This document shows, one piece after another, positions 1-10,290 of a stretch of 64,000 bases of DNA (within the stretch, counting starts at the first letter, position 1; every line of letters begins with the position of its first letter). A program made the translations under genes and the position numbers. The notes beneath the pieces are model-generated. The model saw only the letters and a list, made by a program, of their open reading frames with translations, did no database searches and was not told where the DNA came from. The stretch comes from Helicoverpa zea (lineage: Eukaryota > Arthropoda > Insecta > Lepidoptera > Noctuidae), in contig NC_061456.1 of NCBI RefSeq assembly GCF_022581195.2, positions 2,482,501-2,546,500 on the forward strand. The letters run 5' to 3'.

Positions 1-3000
1 TGTTATAAAAAAACAAAACGTCCGCATCTGTTTGTCTGTTCGCCTCTTTCATGCAGTTTTCATCATTACATAGAGTAGTACATATAAAAAGTAGCTAAGC
101 CCATATATAGTAGCTAGCCATAATACATAGAAAATGTAATTATATCTACACATAGGTACTTCGAGCGTAGTCGGGATGAACGGCTAATCTGTATCTTATT
201 TTCTTGTATTGTTAGTATGATACTGCATATTACACCGATCATTTAAGGTGCAACAGACGGGAACGCGCTAATATAATGTTTGTAAGCGATGAGTTAGCAT
301 CTTATCATCTTGATTACATACATTTGTAGTCTCCTCAAACAATGGTGTTGTTGTGGCTAATTTGTGACTTAGAGTGTGTTGTTATATTATCTTACTAGGT
401 TCTGCAAGCGGTTTCATCCGCGTCCTGTGGGAACTTCTTCATGCAACCGAGTAAAATGTGGTCTAAAGATTCTCTTGAAAAATCGGCTATCTAATACTAT
501 GCTTTTATAAATTAGACCAGCAGATCCTGAGATTAACACGGTAACGCAAATAAATGAACTCTTCAGCTTTGTAATATTATAGTAAGTACGAAGAACACAT
601 TACATCGAAAGCGAAAGAGTTGTTTTTTAAATAAATCCATTCATGATTGAGGTATTTATTATCTTTACCAAATTCAACCAGTCGTGATGTATCTAACCAA
701 TTAAATCGATATTACGAATATAAATGCCTTTCCACAGCATACATTCACAACCAGTTGCAACTTCTACGTACATATTAGGCATCTTGTATTTAAGGCTGTA
801 TTCATATGGAGCAAAGAAAGTAATTTTTTGGTTTAATTGGTGATGTTTCTTAGTAATGATTAACACAATTGCAGATAGGATGTGATGAATATATTCGTGA
901 AATGTACAGTTTTATTTATATACGTTATTTGATGAATAGTCTTTAATTATTCTCTAATATTGAAGAAGATTTGGATACGCAGAGAAACTCTTTTAACACT
1001 CCGATAAAAGTAAGGGCACCTGAATAAAAAGCCTTTAGCCTTTCTCAATAAATGATCTAGTCCATACTTCGGCTTTATCTTATTAGTGAAAATAATATTT
1101 GCAAAAATAATAAACAGCATTTTCTTTATACCGGAATTATCATCTCATTTACATAGTCTTTTCCCAACATAGTTGGGGTCGGCTTCCAGTCTAACCAGAT
1201 GCAGTGGAGTACCAATGTTTACCCACATTACCTAATACCGGACTACATCTTATAATTTCATTCATATTTTTCCTTCTTTCCCAACAGCCTAACTATTACA
1301 AATCAATACCTAATAGCTTCTATTGGAGTATTTCGTACACTATAAGACTACTTTTAGTATACTGTTCGACTGTTTCGTGTGCTATAAGGAAATGCCACGG
1401 GTTCGCTCGGGTCGCCACGATCTAGTATATAGTGCGAGATCGTGGCTCGTTACCTCCTTGCTGTCGTCGGTTAACAAACATACGAGTTTATGTCGGTTCG
1501 TGATACCGATTTGTGGTAGATGTCGTTTTGATCTTATCTGCTGCGATTGGGTTGTAGATTTTGGTAAATGGTTTCAGAAGTTGTGGGTGAGCAATTTAGT
1601 ATTAGAATGTTTGATCTGATTTCATCCTACTAACAATCTAATTCGAAAGACGTATGTGGGTTATGTTCAAAAGATGTGTGATATTACTCTTTCACACAAA
1701 ACTACCTTTTTTGAATTGAATTTATAATATACCAGAATAACATATATAGGCTACATTTTATGAATGTGCGTTTACCATTTCCCTTGGGATGTGGGTAAAA
1801 CTACGTCCGGAAGCTGGGATTAAAAGTCAGAAAAGCAATAGCCTTGTCTAAAACACTAGTACTGAACTGACCGGATTTAAATGATTAGACTGGAAACTCA
1901 AGTTTGGAAAAGGCCATGCACATAATACTGACCTGAGCCGTGTTTAATGTAGGACCCATATCGACGCAGTATTTCTAGCTTTTCATTATTTCTGCACAAT
2001 AATATTCACATCTAGGAAAAATGCGCAAACTGATTCGAACAACATAACTTTTCTAGTAACTATGCATATTTAATTTATGTCTCCATAGCTATTTACCGGT
2101 AAATCCCATGAATAAATTCATGCGTACCAATTATTTCTCCGCTTTATATAAGTTATTTATCACAAAAACACTAACATAATTGGCGTTGTTAAGCCTTAAT
2201 TGAGCGAATAAAAATTATTTTATTTTTCTTGAAAATTACTTTAACGCGTTGATGTCTTTTATATGAACATGTAAAACTTCGAACACTCTGTTTTATTTTC
2301 CAAGTTGATCCTTTTGTTGACTATTATTGATTGCAAAGTGTTTTTGTTGAATAATCTGATAATTACATTATTTGTATTATTTAATGGGTATGCGATAATT
2401 ACTCTATCCTAAAAACAATAATCAATGCTCAAGAAAGTGACGTCACGCATTTTTTTTTGCGATCCGCTTTCAACTATTTTTAAAATTATGTCAGTTGTTT
2501 TGCTATTAAGACGTTTTACTATATCTTCTTTTTGCATTCATGAGGACAATGTCATTGTTATTTAGGAATTAACCAAAAATATTGCTTAAACAAAAATACT
2601 AAAGTAATATGAGCATTATAATGTATAAGATTTGAATGTATAATTATTCGGACACGGATGCGAGCTGACGCTCAGATAATAATCGTGGGAATAAACAATA
2701 AAAACAGATAATTTCATGAAATGCTTCGTTAATGTTGCAATTTAACTTTTATACTTTATGTGTATCTATGTTGCTAAAGAGATTTCGGCTAATTAGGTGT
2801 TTTGCACAGTTATATTCAAGGTTGGGTAATCTCTTTGAAGGATAAGGAAAATAATTTTGAATTGTAAAAATTGATAAAAACTATACTAATTTGCGTTAGG
2901 TAATAGTTGCTATACAAAGGCCATCTGTTTTAAAATTTTGACTTTGCATGTTAGTTATTTTTATTTCAAAATAGCCCTTAATTGTAAATTACTTTCAAGA

Positions 3001-3540
3001 ATATAATTAAATCAGATAATAAAAAGGTGCCCTATGCACAATACTAGACACTTGTTCAGATTACTTATTCTTTAGTTTTTGTGTGTTTTTTTGTAATTAC
3101 GATTACGTATTACAGTTATTACATATTTTCATTTCAACTGCTGAAAAAGGCCTATCTAGATTTCTAAATCAAAATACAAACAAAAAACTGCGGAACTTTG
3201 TTTGTCACAGTAGTTTATAAGCTTATGTTTCTGCCTATAATAGGCTTGAATGAATTATTTTTATGTTGTGGGCGGAGAATTTGATCGTCGGCGCGATGAT
3301 TAATGAAACACGTCTCGTGAATGAATGAGTGAATGAACGATTAGAAATAAGATAAATTGGTGATAGTTGTTGCAAAATATTGTAACTTTTTAATGTTATT
3401 TAAAGACTTGTTTTTGATTTTTTTCTATAGGTGACCTGGATAGCTTATTTTGATGATTTACTTATATATTCTATGTAATGATATGGTGATATTCTAATGT
3501 TGTTATTGACTTAAGTTTTAAAAAACTGTTTGTTCTTTTA
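1..3540. other. AT-rich intergenic DNA, no gene seen
   Basis: No open frame with coding character, splice pairs or recognisable domain was found on either strand. The short open frames at 1204-1619 lie in a moderately GC-richer patch (about 1380-1460) but match nothing I know and have no splice support. The only recognisable element is a SINE fragment near 1.16 kb. A degenerate repeat tail (gtgggtaaaac motif) lies near 1.79 kb. Confidence 0.5.
1158..1224 (-). repeat. tRNA-derived SINE, 3' fragment
   Basis: Read on the minus strand, this stretch has the same end as the full SINE copy at 58.8-59.2 kb: the 'ggtactcagctgaatccgg' type segment, then 'gccgaccccaacatagttgg' and 'gggaaaag'. Only the last 70 or so bases of the family are present, and they are diverged, so this is an old 5'-truncated copy. 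Confidence 0.75.
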
Positions 3541-3676
3541 ATGTTTTCTTTACTCAGGCTCTAATTAGCTTAATGATGTATATTACATAACGAAGTGATA
3601 ATACCATTGTTAAAAGTGATAACAAAGTCAACACTATTATTAAATTAGAGTCCAAATAAAACTTTAACCCTGAAGC
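3541..3676 (+). repeat. Diverged direct repeat, copy 1
   Basis: This 136-bp stretch aligns along its length with 5368-5506 in the same orientation. Both begin 'atgttttctttac', share 'gctctaattagct', and end 'ataaaactttaaccctgaag'. Similarity fades upstream into shorter shared words. It could be two copies of an old interspersed repeat or a local duplication; no terminal repeats or target duplication were seen. Confidence 0.6.
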
Positions 3677-3939
3677 TTTTCAATAAATTAAATTATGAAA
3701 GCAATTCAAATATTGCTTTCAGTCAAAATATCAAGGCTTTTCATCAAAATACAAACACACTTCCAAAACAAAATTAATACAGTCAAAAAATCCCTAAAAA
3801 GGGAAAAAACACCTACCTATAAATTTTCAAACAAAAAACCACCTAGACACAATTTTTTTTTTAATTTTTTAAATACTAGAACACCACTTCGAAATCACAG
3901 ACACAGATACGTAAATATTTTCGCACGATCTTATATTTT

Positions 3940-4020
3940 GCGTTCATGACGCTTGCTTTGAAACGCGTGCGTCGCCCGTCGCGTCGCGTGGCGAACTGAG
4001 AGCCGGCCGGTGCATTTGCT
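3940..4020 (-). promoter_or_regulatory. CpG-rich patch with arthropod-type initiator (candidate promoter)
   Basis: A sharply CpG-rich stretch (about 3955-4015) stands in very AT-rich surroundings. On the minus strand it holds CTCTCAGTTCGCC, which contains TCAGTT, a match to the arthropod initiator consensus (minus-strand reading of 3994-3999). An ATG follows about 50 bases downstream (3946-3948) but opens only a short frame. No first exon with a clear donor could be built, so a promoter for a leftward gene is only a possibility. Confidence 0.25.
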
Positions 4021-5367
4021 AATAGACATCGCATAATCAAGTGAGAGGAAGTATATAGAGGTGATAGAGGGACAATTTTGTGAGACAAAGGCCATGGTAG
4101 TCGTGATATATGAGAGCATGGTGATTATGTTTATGTTTATAGAGCTGTTTGAAGTGGAAATGTTGGGTGGTGGTCACAAATGTGGGTTTGGAAAATTATT
4201 TCAGATAGTTTTTTTATTTATTTTCATACAAAATATTTGTTAACAAGACTCCTAGCATTTTTTCTCAACTCGGAGGACAGATTAAGATAAAGTGTAACTT
4301 ACGAAAAAAATATAGATTCTGAAAAAGCAGGTCGTTAACAATTACATGGTCACTTTTCCCTTCTTAATTTTACTAGGTAATTTCCAGCCAAAATTAAAAC
4401 ATTGTCACACCAAAACAATACCTGTCACACTAGGCTCAACCACTTTGCAAAATATTTCACCTGATATAACCAAAGCAACCTACTTACAAGGCAAAGAAAG
4501 CAATACTTCTGTGACATATTGTCCTACACTGTCTATCTCTATCATATGACCACATATGTCATTTGAAAGAGCAGGACCGACGTATAGTTAGTAGGAGGAA
4601 AGTGAACAAGTTTTGGTGATCGCTCAATAAATCGACTTGTGATCGGATTTTGTTTGATTAAAGTGACCGCGAATTTTAATTGTGCTTAATTGATTTTGAA
4701 CTTTATAACCGCAGTAAGTAAGGTTCAAAATGAATTTAGAATATATAAGTTATGATATGACCTTTGAGTTTTGCAGTTTGTAAAGAATTTATTCATGGTG
4801 TGAAGATCAAACTTATGAGAAAGTAAATCTATAGTAAAGCTTTTCTGATGGGACTATGACCTTTTTAGAAGAAATCACCAAAGAGATAATATACACAATG
4901 CCAGCGGGATTTCCTGCTTCTAGACAAGCCGCACAAATGACCCGCACCACAGCGTCCGCGCCCGCGCCGACACATGAGTAACTAACTTTTTTTTGCGGTT
5001 TCACTCGCACCTCGGGGGAATTTGTCGTACCCGGACAAAATATAACCTATTTCAATGAGGGGTAATGTAGCTTCCCAACAGTGAAAGATTTTTTAAATCG
5101 GTTCAGAACCTTTATCAAACAAATGAAACACTAAAACATAGTAGGTATACGCGTTTCTATCAAAAATCGTTTTTAAATTCTCGCATATGTTGTCCAGAGA
5201 ATGGCTTCATTAAGTTATCAGAAAACGGAAAAGCATCGTCACAAAGGATAAATATGGTAGGTACATTAAAAGCGTGTTTTGTAATTTTAACCGCCTATTT
5301 TGATAATTTACTCGTTTTAAATTGTTATTAACTACAATTTACTAAAACTATTTGATGTAGTACCTAT

Positions 5368-5506
5368 ATGTTTTCTTTACAAACGCTCTAATTAGCTAAT
5401 GATGCATATTAGGTAACGAGGTGATATCGAATGTCATTGTTAAACGTGATAATAAAGTCAGCAATATTTTAAAATGATGGTATAAATAAAACTTTAACCC
5501 TGAAGC
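5368..5506 (+). repeat. Diverged direct repeat, copy 2
   Basis: This is the partner of the 136-bp stretch at 3541-3676, same strand, about 1.8 kb apart. Many substitutions and small indels show it is old. It lies just downstream (in window coordinates) of a CpG-rich patch at about 4.9-5.0 kb, roughly as copy 1 precedes the patch at 4.0 kb, so the duplicated unit could be larger than the part still alignable. Confidence 0.6.
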
Positions 5507-5663
5507 CATAAGCAATGTTCTAGGTACCTATTTTTTCTTTTGATGCTTATTATTTCTAAAGAAAAAGCATTTATACACACAAGAAAACAACAGCAGAAAA
5601 CAAAATTATGATAATGAACACCACTACGATCAAACACAAAGTACTACAAATATTCTATCTTAC

Positions 5664-5803
5664 CTGACTGCCAAGAAGTGTTATGTTTCTTGTGTCATTC
5701 CTATCCCTTATTTGCAACTTGACGCTTCTGCCTGCAGCCAGACTGTCATCTTGCCAGCTTGTATACCAGCCAACATCTAGAAGTGGTACCCAGTTAAGAA
5801 CCT
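5664..5803 (-). CDS. Candidate internal coding exon of an unidentified gene
   Basis: On the minus strand a 140-base segment is open in one frame and is bounded by a plausible acceptor (TTTGTTTTCAG before 5803) and a good donor (GTAAGA after 5664). It would give 46 residues, beginning VLNWVPLLDVGWYTSWQDD and ending TRNITLLGSQ, entered in phase 2 and left in phase 0. The composition, with four Trp/Tyr near the start and charged residues later, looks like real protein and not a translated repeat. No neighbouring exon with a matching phase was found within several kb, and I do not recognise the family. It directly abuts a SINE fragment at its acceptor side. Confidence 0.45.
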
Positions 5804-5812
5804 CTGAAAACA

Positions 5813-5960
5813 AAGCCTTTTTCCAACTGTGATGGGGTCGGCTTCCAGTCTAACCGGATGCAGCTGAGTATCAGTGTCCTACATGAAGCGCCTGCCCATC
5901 TAGCCTCCTCAACCAGGTAACCCGGACAACTCGATACCCTTGGTAAGACTGGCTTTTGAT
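5813..5960 (-). repeat. tRNA-derived SINE, 3' part
   Basis: On the minus strand this holds the 3' portion of the SINE family seen complete at 58.8 kb, including 'tcagctgcatccggttag' and 'gactggaagccgacccca'. The 5' tRNA-like head is absent. It ends about 10 bases from the acceptor of the candidate exon at 5664-5803, so part of that exon's polypyrimidine tract may come from the SINE's end. Confidence 0.7.
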
Positions 5961-6271
5961 TTGACCACGATCTCTTCAATGCAAATGCAACTATTGGAAA
6001 ATTCTGTAACATACATGTAACATTTGTCACACGGAAATTCGCGGAAAACAATGAAAATCCTATTTGTGGACACGTAAAACTATTTATTTTGGTGTTTAGC
6101 AGAGTTACGATATATTTGCAACTCATTATTTAGTTTCGTTACGTAAAATGTAAACTGGAGAAACCGTCTAATAGGAAGTAGACAAGTCTGATTCCTAAGT
6201 ATTTGATTTTGGGCTGAGGGATTGGAGTGTGTCTAAAAACATTGAGAACTGGTCTAATTGATTGACGGTCT

Positions 6272-6384
6272 GGGGCCCGATTCTCCTAAGTTAGTAATGT
6301 CAAATCGAATAGAAATGGAATCACAATATGATCGCAATAGCAGTTTTAACCATATCGGGCATTCTGCTACTGATATAAGACAAT
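6272..6384 (+). mobile_element. MITE, left part (split by a LINE)
   Basis: The left terminus GGGGCCCGATTCTCCTAA matches, as an inverted repeat, the sequence ending at 10220 (reverse complement GGGGCACGATTCTCCTAA). The two halves are separated by a LINE. The break is at a shared word: 'atataagacaat' here (6373-6384) and 'atataagaccaat' at 9933-9945. That is what a target-site duplication with one later indel would look like. Confidence 0.6.
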
Positions 6385-6445
6385 ACTAGTCTACTACTAC
6401 CAGTTAATAGTAAGGTAATACTATAATGTAGATAGTTATACATTC

Positions 6446-7191
6446 TTCTGGAAAGGAAGACCCCAAAGTGAACGAAGGTTAGCTGGCGTAGGGTTTGCCA
6501 TCAAATCCACCATCGTAAAAAAGCTGCCAGAATGTCCACAATACATCTCGGACCGCATTATCACATTACGCCTTCACCTACCAAACGACAACTACCTGAA
6601 TGTGATAAGCGTATACGCACCAACAATGAGTAACGAGGACAGTGTCAAAGATCAGTTTTATGAAGAACTTTGCCAATGCCTTACCAGCATACGTTCAAGC
6701 GAACAAATACTGCTGCTAGGCGATTTCAACGCGAGGGTTGGCAGAGATTCTGAGTCGTGGCCGGGCGTGATTGGAAATAATGGTGTGGGCAATATGAATA
6801 GTAACGGACAATTACTACTCACACTCTGTGCCCAATTCGACCTCACCATCACAAACACTCTGTTTAGGCTTCGCGACAAATTCAAAACCACCTGGATGCA
6901 CCCGCGTTCTAAACACTGGCACCTCCTCGATTACGCGATAACGCGACGAAGGGACATCTCCCAGGTGCATATCACACGCGTTATGCGTGGCGCGCACTGC
7001 TGGACAGACCACAGGCTTTTGGTAACTAAGTTGAGACTCCGCCTTCGTGAACCACGAAGACCCTGCAGGGCTAAACCAATATCTCTCAACTTAGATCGAC
7101 TGGATTGTAAAGATCTTCAAGAAAAATACCAGAAAGGCCTAACAGATGCGCTAGATGTGTTTGATGCCCAGCGAGGTGACTTAGGCGATTA
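6446..7191 (+). pseudogene. LINE endonuclease domain (C-terminal part), broken
   Basis: This is the exonuclease-endonuclease-phosphatase fold that nicks target DNA during retrotransposition. Visible motifs are VISVYAP near 6602-6622, the metal-binding LLLGDFNARVG near 6712-6744, and the catalytic TDHRLL near 7003-7020. The N-terminal portion with the first metal-binding Asn/Glu is missing. The frame is open from 6446 into the inserted element, where it ends in a stop at 7217-7219. It once continued into the reverse transcriptase downstream. Confidence 0.85.
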
Positions 7192-7192
7192 T

Positions 7193-7595
7193 CACACTGC
7201 CCCGCATGATGCAGCGTAGTGCGTGGATGCGTTTTTTTCCGTTGTATGGAAATATCTCCGTTTGTATGGAAAACACGCATAGTCCAACACACTGAAAATG
7301 CATCCACGCGCGTTCATGCGGATCACGCACATACATGCGGAGAAACACGCACCCCCGCGCGTAGGTGCGGGGCGAGACGCAAGGTATGGCACACTGAATC
7401 CCGCAATGCCGCGCGTGATTTTGAATGGGCGTGACGTGTATATTTGAAAATGGAACTCGCTGTGCGAGAATTTACAAAACGCACCTACGCGCGTGAGTGC
7501 GTGAAAAACCCGCACGATGATGCAGATCTGCACTCCCGCAGGAACGCGCGTAGGTGCGTCGACACGCAAGATGCAGCGTGATGCGGGGCAGTGTG
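7193..7595. mobile_element. GC-rich TIR element (MITE) inserted in the LINE
   Basis: The two ends are inverted repeats: CACACTGCCCCGCAT at the left and its exact reverse complement at the right. The interior (about 400 bp) is much richer in G and C than its host and repeats words such as 'cgcgcgtaggtgcg' in both orientations. It has no transposase. Flanking sequence gives only an imperfect candidate target duplication (GATTATCA against GAAGATCA), so the superfamily is not settled; CA...TG ends and about 8 bp would suit hAT. Confidence 0.75.
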
Positions 7596-7596
7596 A

Positions 7597-9896
7597 AGAT
7601 CACCTTAATATCAAAATGGAAACAGATCTCATCCACCGTACTGACTGTGGCTACGGAAACCATAGGATACAAAAAACGAAACAACGAGGACTGGTTTGAC
7701 CAGAATGATAGGGCCCTAACTGAAGCATTCAAACAGCATCGTGCACTCATAAAGCGTAATGAAGGAAATCATAAATCCAGTCAAGAAGTCCGAAGTAGTG
7801 GTGATTCCTTAAGGAAATTAACGAGGAAGATGAAAGATAGATGGTGGCTTGAAAAGGCAAAAAAGATACAGTGGCTTGCAGATACCCACCAACTAGGCGC
7901 TTTCTATGAAGAAATGCGTAAGTTGATTGGCGTTTCCATAAAAAACTGCACTCCGTTAAGATCCCTAGATGGTTCCCAAAAGCTCACTGCTAAGCAGGAT
8001 ATACTTGATCGTTGGGCAGAGCACTTTAATCACCTGCTCAATGTAGATCGATCAGCAGACCTTGAGCATATAAGGCGTATCCATCCTCTGCCGCCGAATG
8101 AGTCGCTTGCTGAACCACTAACTTTTGCTGAAGTTGTTCAAGCCATCAAAGAGCAGAAAAATAAAAAAGCAGTTGGCGTTGACAACATCGCCGGAGAACT
8201 GCTGAAATACGGAGGGGAGCAACTTCATACTTACATCTGGCAAATTTTTGATCGCATTTGGAACGAGGAAACAATACCACCTGAATTTAAAATATCCCGT
8301 ATACAGACACTGTATAAAAACAAAGGAGACCGTTCCGACTGCAACTCCTACCGGGGTATATCGCTCCTCTCTGTCCCTGGGAAGATATTTGCCAGAGTTC
8401 TTCTCAACCGGCTTTTACCAGTCTCCGAAGCCATATTGCCAGAAACTCAGTTTGGGTTTCGACCTAACAGGGGCACCGGCGAAGCCATCTTTTCCATCAG
8501 GCAACTCCAGGAAAAAAGCCGAGAACAAGGCCAATCTTTGTGTATGTGCTTCGTGGACTTAGAAAAAGCTTTTGACTGCGTGCCGAGGGAAGCCCTCTGG
8601 ACTTTACTGGCAAAATTAGGTTGTCCTGAGAAGTTTGTGAAAATGATTCGCCTTCTGCACGACGAGATGACCTGCTGTGTTACCTATAATGGTGACCAGT
8701 CAGAGTTCTTTCCTGTCACCTGTGGGGTCAAACAAGGTTGTGTGCTTGCGCCAACACTGTTTGCTCTCTACTTTTCTGTCGTTGTCAGTGAAGCGCTCAA
8801 ACAAACTTCTGCTGGAATCAAAATACGTTTCAGGACTGATGGGGGACTTTTCAACCTGGCCAGATTAAAAGCATATACTAAAGTATCTCATGCTCTTATA
8901 ACGGAGATCATGTACGCTGATGATCTGTGTTTTGTTACCAACTCACAAGAGCTCCAGAACCTGATGACTAACCTTCAGGGAGTCTGTTGTCGTTTCGGTC
9001 TAAAAATCAGTGTTAGGAAAACTGAGGTAATGGCAAGCGACTCTCAAGGAGCTACAGAACGTGTCAAGGTAAACATTGGCGATACTGAGCTGAAGCAAGT
9101 GAATACCTTCAAATATCTGGGCAGCACAATTACATCCAAGTGTGACCTTGATACCGAAATAAACCATCGCATTGGCGCTGCATCAGCTGCTTTCGGTAAA
9201 TTACGAGCCAAGGTCTTACACACACATGATTTGAAGCTTTCGACAAAAATCTCCGTTTACAGGGCCATAGTCCTCCCAAATCTTTTATACTCGGCTGAAA
9301 CATGGGTCCTCTATCGGAAACATATACGGGCGCTGGACCGATTTCATCTAAAGTGCATAAGAGACATTCTGAAAATCAAATGGTCGGATCGGATTAGAAA
9401 TACCGAAGTGCTACGACGCGCGAATGTCTGCGGTATAGAAGCGTACCTGATGCGGCGACAGCTCAGATGGTGCGGTCATGTTTTACGCATGGATGATGAT
9501 AGGGTGGCCAAGCGCATCTTCTTTTCTGAACTCCAGAACGGCAGACGGAAACAAGGTGGCCAGTTCTTACGCTTCAAGGATGTTCAGAAAAGACACATGA
9601 AAAGGTGCAACATTGATCCTCAGAACTGGGAGACAAAAGCCATTTGCCGCCCTGAATGGAGAGGCCTACTTAAAAATGCGATCAAAGATTTCGAAGAGCA
9701 AAGGAAATCCGCACTGGATGCGAAGCGTGATGCTCTTAAGGCTAAAACACCAGTAGCCATTCATTATAACTACGTGGACGGTATCCTAACGTGCAGCCAA
9801 TGCTCGCGCACGTTTACACATAAAATAGGGTACTGCAGCCATCAAAGGGCGCATAGAAGAGCTGATCATCCTAGTTCTTCTCTCAATGATAACTGA
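7597..9896 (+). pseudogene. LINE reverse transcriptase with C-terminal C2H2 zinc finger
   Basis: The reading frame is open from within the inserted element (7554) to the stop at 9894-9896. It copies element RNA into DNA at the nicked target. Visible motifs are GVDNIAGELLKY near 8178, the Asp-containing CFVDLEKAFDCV near 8549-8582, GVKQGCVLAP near 8724, and the catalytic YADD at 8913-8924 (residues 454-457 of the 780-codon frame). A classical C2H2 finger closes the protein (Cys 747 and 750, His 763 and 767). The frame itself is intact but is cut off from its endonuclease by the 7193-7595 insertion, and the endonuclease frame does not join it in phase. Not functional as a unit. Confidence 0.9.
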
Positions 9897-9932
9897 AAGC
9901 AGTCACCATAGCCGAAATCGGCAGGGAAGTAT

Positions 9933-10220
9933 ATATAAGACCAATCGTATTCCAACGACATTCGATTAGTTTGCGATTGGTCTGCTATTTTGGTGATTTT
10001 AGTCTATACGGTAGTTTGCTCTACAATCATACATATTGCAATAGTTAATAATTTGCAGACAAAATGATTTATTATTGAATGACAGAAAAGGATAAAAACG
10101 TTTATTTCAAAGAAAAAATAGCGGAATGCCACATACGTCTCAATCGTAATCGAGTCGGGATTGGATCGCAGTCGAACGTGAATCGATGTGGCTTAAGTAA
10201 AATTAGGAGAATCGTGCCCC
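9933..10220 (+). mobile_element. MITE, right part (split by a LINE)
   Basis: This completes the MITE whose left part is at 6272-6384. It ends in the inverted terminal repeat 'ttaggagaatcgtgcccc'. The body is AT-rich with ATCGA-like words (aatcgtaatcgagtcg, gtgaatcgatgtgg) and contains no transposase. Confidence 0.6.
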
Positions 10221-10290
10221 TGATCTGGAATCAAACCCGCACACTCGTACTTGAGAGTGGCAGGTGTTTTAACCACTAGGCTACATGATT
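10221..10290 (-). repeat. SINE 5' head with tRNA-like promoter boxes
   Basis: On the minus strand the sequence reads 'gtagcctagtggttaaaac' followed by 'gtgcgggtttgattccag', which match the A and B boxes of the RNA polymerase III promoter in the SINE at 58.8 kb. Only the tRNA-derived head is present. It directly abuts the MITE end at 10220, so the SINE body is either lost or was displaced. Confidence 0.6.

Larger units (their letters stand above)
6385..9932 (+). mobile_element. 5'-truncated APE-type non-LTR retrotransposon (LINE), broken
   Basis: The element has an APE-like endonuclease followed by a reverse transcriptase in a single reading order, then a short 3' end with a small hairpin (gccgaaatcggc) at about 9911-9922. 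It lacks its 5' end: coding homology starts near 6446, without the first part of the endonuclease. It is interrupted by a GC-rich TIR element at 7193-7595. Layout and length fit the RTE group or relatives, but the C-terminal zinc finger is not a standard RTE feature, so the clade is left open. It sits inside a MITE (6272-10220). Confidence 0.85.

Noticed and set aside
1323..1619. 98-codon plus-strand frame and its antisense reading of about 60 codons
   Set aside because: Neither strand gives a known motif or splice-supported exon. The GC-richer patch may be an old element remnant but cannot be named.
4813..5010. 65-codon minus-strand frame in a CpG-rich patch
   Set aside because: The apparent start region runs through an A-run with no acceptor, and no donor fits. 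Alanine-rich composition follows from CpG content.
8248..8868. Plus-strand open frames inside the LINE reverse transcriptase
   Set aside because: They are out-of-frame readings of the reverse transcriptase.
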